A DNA stretch of 64,000 nt, taken from assembly GCA_024809215.1 (NCBI GenBank), contig JANUBW010000003.1, forward strand, positions 248,001-312,000, in the 5' to 3' direction. The notes under the pieces were generated by a model that ran no database searches, had not been told where the DNA came from, and worked only from the letters and a program-made list of their open reading frames with translations. The translations under genes were made by a program, and so were the position numbers. Positions within the stretch are counted from its first letter, which is position 1; every line of letters starts with the position of its first letter. The DNA is from Niastella sp. OAS944. GTDB lineage: Bacteria; Bacteroidota; Bacteroidia; Chitinophagales; Chitinophagaceae. Positions 56,365 through 63,056 of this stretch are shown piece by piece.

Positions 56365-56928
56365 ATGATAAAAAAACTCCCCAACGAGGTGTGGAAACCC
56401 CTACAGTTTCCAGGCTGGAAACACCTCCGTAAAAAGTATGCGTTATCCTCCATGGGACGCATAGCCAGCTACACAGAAGACGTTGTTGAAGATGGTAAGT
56501 TGCTCCAGGGCTCTTTAACTACCGGTTACAGAACTTTGAACCTGCATCGGCCAGGCAACAACGGTACACTGTACATTCACCGTGAGATAGCCCGTTTATT
56601 TCTCAAAAAAGCCTCACTCAAGAACAAGTATGTGATTCACATTAATCACAACAAACTTGATAATGCGGTAAAGAACCTGAAATGGGCCACTCTTGAAGAA
56701 ATGATCGAGCATCAGCAACACAGCCCGGCTAAAATTGCGTACAAAAAAGTACAGGCAAACAGAACCGAAGGTTTGAAGCTGAACGCAAAACAGGTTCAAG
56801 GCATTAAAAAGATCCTCAACGACAAGAACCGGAAGATCACCATCAAAAAATTAGCGGAAAAATTTGGCGTCTCTGAGATGACCATGTACCGCATTAAAAG
56901 TGGTGAAAACTGGGGCAGGATTAAATAG
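56365..56928 (+). CDS. NUMOD4/HNH-type endonuclease-like protein with HTH
   Basis: From the ATG at 56365 the protein has 187 aa. It begins with a NUMOD4-like motif (NEVWKPLQFPGWKHLRKKYA, then LSSMGRIASY). An HNH-like core follows (IHREIARLFL, then YVIHINHNKLDNAVKNLKWAT), and a C-terminal helix-turn-helix (KKLAEKFGVSEMTMYRIKSG) ends the protein. The set is typical of homing-endonuclease relatives found as stand-alone genes in Bacteroidota and phages. It has its own terminator and is not inside an intron that I can see. Confidence 0.85.
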   Translation: MIKKLPNEVWKPLQFPGWKHLRKKYALSSMGRIASYTEDVVEDGKLLQGSLTTGYRTLNLHRPGNNGTLYIHREIARLFLKKASLKNKYVIHINHNKLDNAVKNLKWATLEEMIEHQQHSPAKIAYKKVQANRTEGLKLNAKQVQGIKKILNDKNRKITIKKLAEKFGVSEMTMYRIKSGENWGRIK

Positions 56929-56950
56929 TGCCCGGTAATTGATGCAAGCA

Positions 56951-56995
56951 AATAAGTGGTGTGAATGCATAAGGCTAGCTTTCACGCCACTTATT
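56951..56995 (+). terminator. Terminator of the NUMOD4/HNH gene
   Basis: AATAAGTGGTGTGAA pairs with TTCACGCCACTTATT (one G-U) around a 15-nt loop, followed by TTTTT. Confidence 0.8.
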
Positions 56996-57004
56996 TTTTT
57001 GGGG

Positions 57005-57223
57005 TAACGTGAGTGGAGAGTGGTGAGTGGTGAATGGTGAGTGGGCTCACTAATGTTAAGGCTGATATGCTATTTTGCGCCGCCCGAATTTTATTGCCAA
57101 CTTGTTCGCCGAAGCCTTGGCGAAGACGAATTGCTACCGGCTTTCACGTTTGCCGTTTCACGTTTCACGCCAACTGCCTTTCTGCTTTTCATTATCACAT
57201 TATCACATTATCACATTGCCCCT
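57005..57223. repeat. Word-repeat spacer
   Basis: The gene-free stretch 56929-57236 contains gtgagtggagagtggtgagtggtgaatgg (57008-57046 area), cgtttgccgtttcacgtttcacg (57147-57170 area) and three copies of attatcac (57191-57215). Open frames through it are not protein-like. It ends at the promoter box of the next gene. Confidence 0.55.
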
Positions 57224-57231
57224 TATCTTTG
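57224..57231 (+). promoter_or_regulatory. -7 box TATCTTTG, start codon 5 nt later
   Basis: TATCTTTG is a perfect -7 match and is followed by TTAGC and the ATG of the DUF2461 gene, again suggesting a leaderless mRNA. Confidence 0.5.
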
Positions 57232-57236
57232 TTAGC

Positions 57237-57911
57237 ATGCTGCAACCCTCCACTTTAAAATTCCTTAAAGACCTTACAAAGAACAATAACAAGCCCTGGT
57301 TCGATGCCCATCGTAAACAATACGAAGAGGCTAAAAACGACTTCGGATCATTTATACAGGTAGTTATTGACAAACACGGTCAAAAAGATGAAACCATACG
57401 CGAACAGGAAGCTAAGAAATGCATGTTCCGTATCAATCGCGACATTCGCTTCTCAAAAGACAAAACGCCTTATAAAACGAATATGGGCGCCAGCATAAAC
57501 CGCGGCGGCCGTAAATCGATCTTTGCCGGCTACTACTTCCATTGCGAGCCCGGGCAAAGCTTTGTTGGCGGCGGCATTTGGATGCCTATGCCACCTGAGA
57601 CCAAAAAAGTAAGGCAGGAAATTGACTATTGCTTCGATGAGTTCAAGAAGATCATACAGGCGAAAAAGTTTACCAATATATATGGCGATCTGTACCGCGA
57701 AGAGGATATGAGCTTAAGCCGGGTGCCGCAAGGCTTCGATAAAGACAATCCGGCCGGAGAGTACTTAAAGCTAAAAAGCTGGATAGCGATGCAATCGTTG
57801 AAAGATGTTGACCTCACCTCAAAAGAGCTCCTTAAAAAAACCTTAATGGCCTTTGAGGCCCTGCAGCCCATGGTAGCGTTTATAAACCGGGCGCTTGAAA
57901 ATGTTGAATAA
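57237..57911 (+). CDS. DUF2461 (TIGR02453) family protein
   Basis: The 224-aa protein matches the DUF2461 pattern: LKFLKDLTKNNNKPWFDAHR at the start, MFRINRDIRFSKDKTPYKTN with the conserved RDxRFSxDKxPYK motif, and YYFHCEPGQSFVGGGIWMP. The family is widespread and of unknown function. I use the ATG at 57237. Upstream in-frame sequence crosses the repeat tract and promoter box and is not protein-like. The last codons lie within a long hairpin that also ends asd. Confidence 0.92.
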   Translation: MLQPSTLKFLKDLTKNNNKPWFDAHRKQYEEAKNDFGSFIQVVIDKHGQKDETIREQEAKKCMFRINRDIRFSKDKTPYKTNMGASINRGGRKSIFAGYYFHCEPGQSFVGGGIWMPMPPETKKVRQEIDYCFDEFKKIIQAKKFTNIYGDLYREEDMSLSRVPQGFDKDNPAGEYLKLKSWIAMQSLKDVDLTSKELLKKTLMAFEALQPMVAFINRALENVE

Positions 57912-57979
57912 CGAATATTAAATGACGAATGTCGAAGTGAAGCCACTTCGACATTCGCTATTCATTATTCAACATTCAT
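57899..57979. terminator. Long bidirectional hairpin between the DUF2461 gene and asd
   Basis: The core GAATGTCGAAGTG, AAGC, CACTTCGACATTC is perfect. The outer parts (aatgttgaataa with ttattcaacatt) extend the stem to over 30 bp with a bulge on the left side. The stop codon of the DUF2461 gene lies inside the left arm and the asd stop at the right edge. Confidence 0.8.
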
Positions 57980-58989
57980 TATTTCAACAGACCTTTACTC
58001 ATCAGGTACTCTGCAATTTGAACCGCGTTGGTAGCAGCACCTTTACGGAGGTTGTCGCTCACGATCCACATGTTAAGCGTATTAGGCTGTGTTTCATCAC
58101 GACGCAATCTTCCCACAAACACTTCATCTTTTTCATGCGCATCCATTGGCATGGGGTATTGCTGGGTAGCAGGCTCATCGACCAACACAACACCAGGAGC
58201 AGACTGTAACAGCGATTTTACTTCGCCCAGTTCATAATCTTTATTGAACTCAACGTTTACGCTTTCGCTGTGACCGCCCATAACAGGGATACGTACAGTT
58301 GTAGCAGTTACACGAATTGAGTCGTCGCCCATGATCTTTTTAGTTTCATTCACCATTTTCATTTCCTCTTTCGTATAACCGTTATCGAGGAAAACATCTA
58401 TCTGAGGAATAACGTTCAGGTCAATGGGGTATTTATATGCCATAGGGTATTCGTCTTTAGCATCTTTTACTGCTTTCAAACGCTCGCCCATCATTTGATC
58501 AACCGCTTTTTTACCAGTACCGGTAACGCTTTGGTAGGTTGATACTACTACACGGGTAATGTTATATTTTTTATGCAAAGGTTGCAAAGCCACTACCATT
58601 TGAATGGTAGAACAGTTGGGATTGGCAATGATCTTGTCGGCAGCAGTGAGCACATCGGCATTCACTTCAGGCACCACTAATTTCTTAGAGGGGTCCATAC
58701 GCCAGGCAGAAGAGTTGTCAATAACCGTAATACCTGCTTCAGCAAACTTGGGCGCCCACTCCAGTGAAGTGCTTCCACCGGCTGAAAATAAAGCCACAGC
58801 TGGTTTTGCGGCAATAGCATCGGTCATGCTAACCACTTTGAATTTCTTTCCTTTGAACTCTACTTCTTTACCTACCGATTTTTCAGAGGCTACGGGAAGT
58901 AATTCAGTAACCGGGAAATTCCTTTCGGCCAATACCTGTAACATTTTGGTACCCACTAAACCGGTGGCACCTACAACCGCAACTTTCAT
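57979..58989 (-). CDS. asd: Aspartate-semialdehyde dehydrogenase
   Basis: The 336-aa enzyme reduces aspartyl phosphate to aspartate semialdehyde, the branch point to lysine/diaminopimelate, threonine, methionine and isoleucine. It starts MKVAVVGATGLVG (NADP Rossmann), has ALFSAGGSTS, the active-site C126 in NPNCSTIQM, and GGHSESVNVEF with the catalytic His. The Shine-Dalgarno AAGGAG precedes the ATG. A candidate attenuator with a Thr/Lys-rich leader peptide lies upstream (59053-59215), suggesting feedback by end-product amino acids. Confidence 0.96.
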   Translation of the reverse strand: MKVAVVGATGLVGTKMLQVLAERNFPVTELLPVASEKSVGKEVEFKGKKFKVVSMTDAIAAKPAVALFSAGGSTSLEWAPKFAEAGITVIDNSSAWRMDPSKKLVVPEVNADVLTAADKIIANPNCSTIQMVVALQPLHKKYNITRVVVSTYQSVTGTGKKAVDQMMGERLKAVKDAKDEYPMAYKYPIDLNVIPQIDVFLDNGYTKEEMKMVNETKKIMGDDSIRVTATTVRIPVMGGHSESVNVEFNKDYELGEVKSLLQSAPGVVLVDEPATQQYPMPMDAHEKDEVFVGRLRRDETQPNTLNMWIVSDNLRKGAATNAVQIAEYLMSKGLLK

Positions 58990-59052
58990 GTTTTGCTCCT
59001 TTTGTTTTGTTTTTTTAGTTGATCACGGCCCTTTGAGGCAGTGCATTAAAAT

Positions 59053-59123
59053 AAAAAAGCCTTCCCGTTCTGTGGGAAGGCCTCTGAATATGTTGGTATA
59101 CAAAGTAGTCCTCAACCTTCCCC
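59053..59123 (-). promoter_or_regulatory. Attenuator: antiterminator and terminator before asd
   Basis: On the minus strand segment 2, GGGGAAGG (59123-59116), can pair with segment 3, CCTTCCC (59080-59074). Segment 3 can instead pair with segment 4, GGGAAGGC (59066-59059), as an 8-bp terminator stem followed by six T (59058-59053). Segment 2 lies within the last codons of the leader peptide. A ribosome that finishes the peptide masks it and lets the terminator form, while a ribosome stalled at the Lys/Thr codons frees it. Confidence 0.75.
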
Positions 59124-59174
59124 GTGTATGGAGCTTGTCTTGGTAGTCTTTGTATTTTTCTTTATGTTTTGCAT
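59112..59174 (-). CDS. Leader peptide of asd, 20 aa, Thr/Lys-rich
   Basis: The ATG at 59174 opens a 20-codon frame that contains KKNTKTTKT (4 Thr and 4 Lys in 9 residues), plus Ile and Asn, and ends HGEG before TGA at 59112. Most of these residues are products of the aspartate pathway that Asd feeds. The ATG lies 10 nt after a full promoter, and the last three codons overlap the antiterminator segment. The arrangement is that of a classical attenuation leader. Confidence 0.7.
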   Translation of the reverse strand: MQNIKKNTKTTKTSSIHGEG

Positions 59175-59183
59175 TTCGAAGGC

Positions 59184-59215
59184 CAAAATTAGTCAGCAAT
59201 TCCTTTACACCCAAA
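59184..59215 (-). promoter_or_regulatory. Promoter of the asd leader
   Basis: On the minus strand TTTG (59215-59212) is followed after 20 nt by TAATTTTG (59191-59184), a full match to the Bacteroidota consensus and spacing. Transcription would start near 59179, just before the leader peptide. Confidence 0.75.
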
Positions 59216-59293
59216 TTTAATTTTTTTATATATTTTTTACATTTGCCCGCCCTCAGGGCTGGCTCTGCTTAGGTAGTATTAAACCAATTAATT

Positions 59294-61021
59294 ATGATGC
59301 TACCTGCTTTTCGCCGCATGATTATAGTTTGCGGCCTTTTGCTTATGTGCAGCGGCGCCATCGCCCAGTTTGCCAATCGCTTTGATGTCGTGATCGATGA
59401 ACTGTTTCCCGACCCAAGCCCACCCATTCAATTACCCAATGCCGAATTTGTTGAACTAAAGAACGTTTCTACAACGGCCTTTAACATACGCAACTGGAAG
59501 TTGAGTGATGGCAGTACAACCGCTACTATTGCCACTAACTTTGTACTACAGCCCGATAGCTTTGTGATTATATGTGCTACCAATGCAGTTGCTTCATTCA
59601 CACCTTTTGGCAACACCGTTGGCGTTAGCAATTTCCCTTCTTTAAATAATGATGCAGATATTATATCATTATACTCAGCTGAAGGCAGGCTCATTCATTC
59701 AGTTGCCTATAACAGCAGCTGGTACCAAAATGCCGTTAAAAGCGATGGCGGCTGGTCGCTCGAAATGATAGATACAAAGAACCCCTGTACAGGCATGAAT
59801 AACTGGAAGGCCAGTGAAAATAACAATGGGGGTTCGCCCGGAAAGATAAATGATGTAAATGCTACTAATATAGACGAACAACCGCCGGCACTTATTCGTA
59901 GCGCCACTATCGACAGCATTACTATTTTAGCCTTATTTGATGAACCGCTCGATAGTGCTACTGCCGCAACACCCGCCAACTATACTATTAATAACGGCAT
60001 GGCGCAACCAGTTTCGGCAAATGTTATAATGCCCCTTTGCACAGAAATTATATTAAAACTCGCTTCGCCACTTAACAATCAAACAGTGTATGAACTAAAG
60101 GCAAAGCAGATAAAAGATTGCTCGGGCAATGAGATCAACCAGCTGAATATAGCCAAAGCCGGCTTACCGGTTTTGGCCGATAGCTTTTCCATTGTTATCA
60201 ATGAAGTATTGTTCAACCCCAAACCCGATGGCTTTGATTATATAGAAATATATAACCGCAGCAACAGGACCTTTGACCTTAAACAATTGTACCTGGCCAC
60301 GCGCAATGCCACCGGGCAACTCACCAGCATCACTTCAGTAAGCGCAGCATCGTGGTTATTGTTCCCTGGCGAGTACAAGGTACTTACAGAAAACAGGCAA
60401 TGGCTGCAACAGCAGTACCTGGTGAAAGACCCATCACTTATTATTGAACTTACAGCGCTTCCCTCGCTACCCGACGATAAAGGAACTATTGTATTAATGA
60501 ATTTACAGGGTACTATTATTGATGAATTGCGATACGATCAAAACTGGCATTTTGCATTGGTGAGCGAAAAAGAAGGTGTTGCCCTTGAAAGGCTAAATTA
60601 TAATTTACCCACGCAGGATAAATCGAATTGGTCGTCGGCCGCCTCCACCGCAGGTTATGGAACACCGGGTTATGCAAACTCACAATTAATGGCCGAAGGC
60701 CAGCCCCAGGGACAAATAGCCATAACGCCCGCCATTTTTTCGCCCGATAATGACGGGTATAATGATTTTGCGGCCATCGAATACCAATTGGGTGAACCGG
60801 GCTATGTGGCCAACGTTCGCATTTTTGACGTCAACGGTCGTCTTGTTCGTCACCTGGTAAATAATGCCATATTGGGCGCCGCCGGCCGCTTTCGCTGGGA
60901 TGGGCTCGACGACCGGTTGGCGAAACTGCCCATTGGTATGTATGTAGTGTTAACAGAGATCTTTAATCTGCAGGGGAAGACCAGGAAGTTCAAACAGGTG
61001 GTTACGCTGGCGAGAAGGTAA
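59294..61021 (+). CDS. Lamin-tail-domain secreted protein with FlgD-like C-terminus
   Basis: The 575-aa protein has a signal peptide (about 25 residues, ending GAIAQ) and a first lamin-tail domain (about 30-150, DVVIDELFPDPSPP, AEFVELKNVS and WKLSDGS). An Ig-like segment with ITILALFDEPLDSATAATPA follows (about 195-290). A second lamin-tail domain comes next (about 295-430, IVINEVLFNPKPDGFDYIEI), and a FlgD-Ig-type end closes the protein (IFSPDNDGYNDF, RIFDVNGRLVRHLV). Such proteins are secreted or cell-surface structural proteins in Bacteroidota. A signature for type IX secretion is possible but not clear. Confidence 0.88.
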   Translation: MMLPAFRRMIIVCGLLLMCSGAIAQFANRFDVVIDELFPDPSPPIQLPNAEFVELKNVSTTAFNIRNWKLSDGSTTATIATNFVLQPDSFVIICATNAVASFTPFGNTVGVSNFPSLNNDADIISLYSAEGRLIHSVAYNSSWYQNAVKSDGGWSLEMIDTKNPCTGMNNWKASENNNGGSPGKINDVNATNIDEQPPALIRSATIDSITILALFDEPLDSATAATPANYTINNGMAQPVSANVIMPLCTEIILKLASPLNNQTVYELKAKQIKDCSGNEINQLNIAKAGLPVLADSFSIVINEVLFNPKPDGFDYIEIYNRSNRTFDLKQLYLATRNATGQLTSITSVSAASWLLFPGEYKVLTENRQWLQQQYLVKDPSLIIELTALPSLPDDKGTIVLMNLQGTIIDELRYDQNWHFALVSEKEGVALERLNYNLPTQDKSNWSSAASTAGYGTPGYANSQLMAEGQPQGQIAITPAIFSPDNDGYNDFAAIEYQLGEPGYVANVRIFDVNGRLVRHLVNNAILGAAGRFRWDGLDDRLAKLPIGMYVVLTEIFNLQGKTRKFKQVVTLARR

Positions 61022-61030
61022 ATTAACGAA

Positions 61031-61105
61031 AAAGGCGGGTCCCTCTCCAAGAGGGGCTCGCCTTCTACAAAAAGGTGAGCCGCCCTTATAGGGCGACCCA
61101 CCTTA
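61031..61105. terminator. Branched inverted-repeat terminator
   Basis: AAGGCGGGTC pairs loosely with GACCCACCTT at the two ends. Inside are two further hairpins (CCCTCTCC-AA-GAGGGG and CGCCC-TTATA-GGGCG) and a CTCGCCTT/AAGGTGAG pair. This cruciform-like unit separates two convergent genes. Confidence 0.65.
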
Positions 61106-61115
61106 AATTTCTTAT

Positions 61116-62039
61116 TTAAACCAGCTCAATATCAAAGCTCACCAGATCAACGAACTGTTGAATGCGGGCATCGATATCGGCACGGGTGATCTCTTTCAGG
61201 CGTTGAGGACCAAATTTCTCAACACAGAAAGAAGCCATGGCCGAACCTACGATAATGGCTGTTTTCATGTTATCGAACGAAATATCTTTTGTGTGGGCAA
61301 TGTGTCCCATAAAGCCACCGGCAAAAGTATCGCCTGCACCTGTGGGGTCAAACACATCTTCCAATGGTAATGCAGGAGCAAAGAACACCTGGTCTTTATG
61401 GAACAACAGGGCGCCGTGCTCACCTTTCTTAATGATCAGGTATTTAGGACCCATTTTCAAGATCTCTTTAGCTGCTTTTACCAGTGAGAACTGGGCGCTC
61501 AGCTGACGGGCTTCACTATCATTCAGCATCAATACATCTACTTCTTTCAACACTTCTTCCAGCCCCGGCATGGCAACTTCCATCCAGAAGTTCATAGTAT
61601 CCATTACGATCAACTTGGGACGGGTTTTCATTTGCTTTATCACGCTCAGCTGGATCTTGGGATCGAGGTTACCCAGCATCAGGAACTCGGCGCTTTGGTA
61701 CGATTCAGGCACCACGGGATCAAAGTCCAGCAATACGTTCAGGTCGGTAACCAGCGTATCGCGGCTGTTCATATCCATGTGGTATTTGCCACTCCAGAAG
61801 AAAGACTTCTTATCGGGCACTACCTTAACACCTTCTAACTGTACACCTCTTTTCTCCAACTCCTGCATTTCTTCTTTGGGAAAGTCGAAGCCCACAATAG
61901 AGATCTGCTGAACCGGCTGAATAAAATTGCTGGCAGCATAAGCTACATACGTGGCAGACCCGCCTATAACCAAGTCGGTTTTAGCAAAAGGTGTTTCAAT
62001 TGCATCAAAGGCCATTGTGCCCACAGCGATCAAAGACAT
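61116..62039 (-). CDS. PfkB-family carbohydrate/nucleoside kinase
   Basis: The 307-aa protein (ATG at 62039; an upstream TTG at 62045 is not needed) is a ribokinase-like sugar kinase. It has the GGSATYVAYAAS substrate loop near the N-terminus, LNDSEARQL in the middle, and the DPTGAGDTFAGGFMGH motif with the catalytic Asp and anion hole. The length is standard. PfkB members phosphorylate sugars or nucleosides with ATP; the substrate is not assigned here. It stands alone between a lamin-tail gene and the TetR gene. Confidence 0.92.
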   Translation of the reverse strand: MSLIAVGTMAFDAIETPFAKTDLVIGGSATYVAYAASNFIQPVQQISIVGFDFPKEEMQELEKRGVQLEGVKVVPDKKSFFWSGKYHMDMNSRDTLVTDLNVLLDFDPVVPESYQSAEFLMLGNLDPKIQLSVIKQMKTRPKLIVMDTMNFWMEVAMPGLEEVLKEVDVLMLNDSEARQLSAQFSLVKAAKEILKMGPKYLIIKKGEHGALLFHKDQVFFAPALPLEDVFDPTGAGDTFAGGFMGHIAHTKDISFDNMKTAIIVGSAMASFCVEKFGPQRLKEITRADIDARIQQFVDLVSFDIELV

Positions 62040-62389
62040 AAGCAAATTTTTAACCCATATAGTCCGGCCTTAAAGGCGGCCCTGGGTGAATAGTTAATGT
62101 ATTTATGAAGAATTTAAATGAAAACCTCTGTACATCCCTGTTTCCAAGTGGCAACGGGGGTTGGAGGCGGCGTGCAAACCTACGCGAAATTTCTTATGTG
62201 CTGAAACAACAAAGCGGTTTTGCCATACTATTTATTAACTTGCCCCCTTCAACACAAACTACATTGATACCCTGCATGCCGTTCATGCAGTGGCCTGATT
62301 ATTACCGTATATACTGCCCACTTAGTGTTATTGCCGATTAATCGTTAGTAAACTAATTTTATTTTTTTACCTGTATTATTGACTATCAC
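62040..62389. other. Gene-free spacer between the PfkB and TetR genes
   Basis: No gene is supported. A 78-codon plus-strand frame at 62105 is rich in Pro, Trp and Arg without a pattern and is probably chance. TAGGTTTG on the minus strand (62182-62175) may be the -7 box of the kinase gene. The TetR operator begins at 62390. Confidence 0.5.
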
Positions 62390-62405
62390 GCTAACAATTG
62401 TTAGC
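62390..62405. promoter_or_regulatory. Palindromic operator, probably for TetR
   Basis: GCTAACAATTGTTAGC is a perfect 16-bp palindrome. It lies 9 bp before the -7 box TATCTTTG (62414-62421) and 30 bp before the TetR start. The position fits autorepression of the regulator and of paaE downstream. Confidence 0.75.
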
Positions 62406-62413
62406 ATTTTTAT

Positions 62414-62421
62414 TATCTTTG
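62414..62421 (+). promoter_or_regulatory. -7 box TATCTTTG of the TetR-paaE unit
   Basis: TATCTTTG lies 13 nt before the ATG of the TetR gene and 9 bp after the palindrome. No clear -33 TTTG at normal spacing is seen; the palindrome occupies that zone. Confidence 0.5.
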
Positions 62422-62434
62422 ACCCCCGATTCAT

Positions 62435-63034
62435 ATGGCTAAAATTAAAAGAAACAGAAACGGTACACGAAAAGACGTAATCATTGCCAAGGCAGCCAAG
62501 CTGTTCCGTGAAAAAGGCTTCAGCGCCACTTCCATGCGCGATTTGGCCGAGCATGTAGGAGTAGAGGCAGCCAGCCTGTATAATCACATCAGCTCAAAAG
62601 CTGAGATCCTGCAGGAGATCTGCTTTAAAACAGCCAACAATTTCATGTCGCAGATTGAGGAAGTGGATGCCACTCCCAATAAATCGGCCATTGAAAAAAT
62701 ACAAGCCGTTCTCCGGTTCCATATTCGGCAAATGCTCGATAATTATGAAGAGGTATATGTAAGCGACCGAGAATGGAAGCACCTTACCGACCCTTATTTA
62801 TCGAACATGCAAACCCAGCGCAGGGCTTACCGGCAACGTATTGCATCCATTATTGAAGAAGGTATTCGTAAAGGAGAAATAAAACCAATTGACGCACCTA
62901 CTGCAGTATTGATCATGTTACATGCTGTTAGCGGTATTGAATCATGGCATCGCAGTAAAAAGAAGATCGCCGGCGAAGTGCTGGAAGATAATATGGTGCA
63001 GATACTGGTTGACGGCCTCCGTAAACAAGCATAG
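62435..63034 (+). CDS. TetR/AcrR-family regulator
   Basis: The 199-aa protein has the TetR helix-turn-helix at its start (KAAKLFREKGFSATSMRDLAEHVGVEAASLYNHISSKAEIL) within residues 19-62, followed by a helical ligand-binding domain. It precedes paaE by 22 bp, so it probably controls phenylacetate catabolism, with phenylacetyl-CoA as a likely effector by analogy with PaaR-type regulators. A perfect palindrome just upstream is its likely operator. Confidence 0.92.
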   Translation: MAKIKRNRNGTRKDVIIAKAAKLFREKGFSATSMRDLAEHVGVEAASLYNHISSKAEILQEICFKTANNFMSQIEEVDATPNKSAIEKIQAVLRFHIRQMLDNYEEVYVSDREWKHLTDPYLSNMQTQRRAYRQRIASIIEEGIRKGEIKPIDAPTAVLIMLHAVSGIESWHRSKKKIAGEVLEDNMVQILVDGLRKQA

Positions 63035-63056
63035 TTTCACTAAAAATATCGCCCTT

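Noticed and set aside
57075-57236. N-terminal extension of the DUF2461 protein
   Set aside because: The sequence crosses the repeat tract and the TATCTTTG box and has no family similarity.
59023-59214. 63-aa protein on the minus strand upstream of asd
   Set aside because: It reads in a different frame through the terminator hairpin and is not protein-like. The 20-codon leader peptide explains the region better.
62105-62341. 78-aa protein between the PfkB and TetR genes
   Set aside because: Odd composition, no pattern and no promoter; likely a chance frame.
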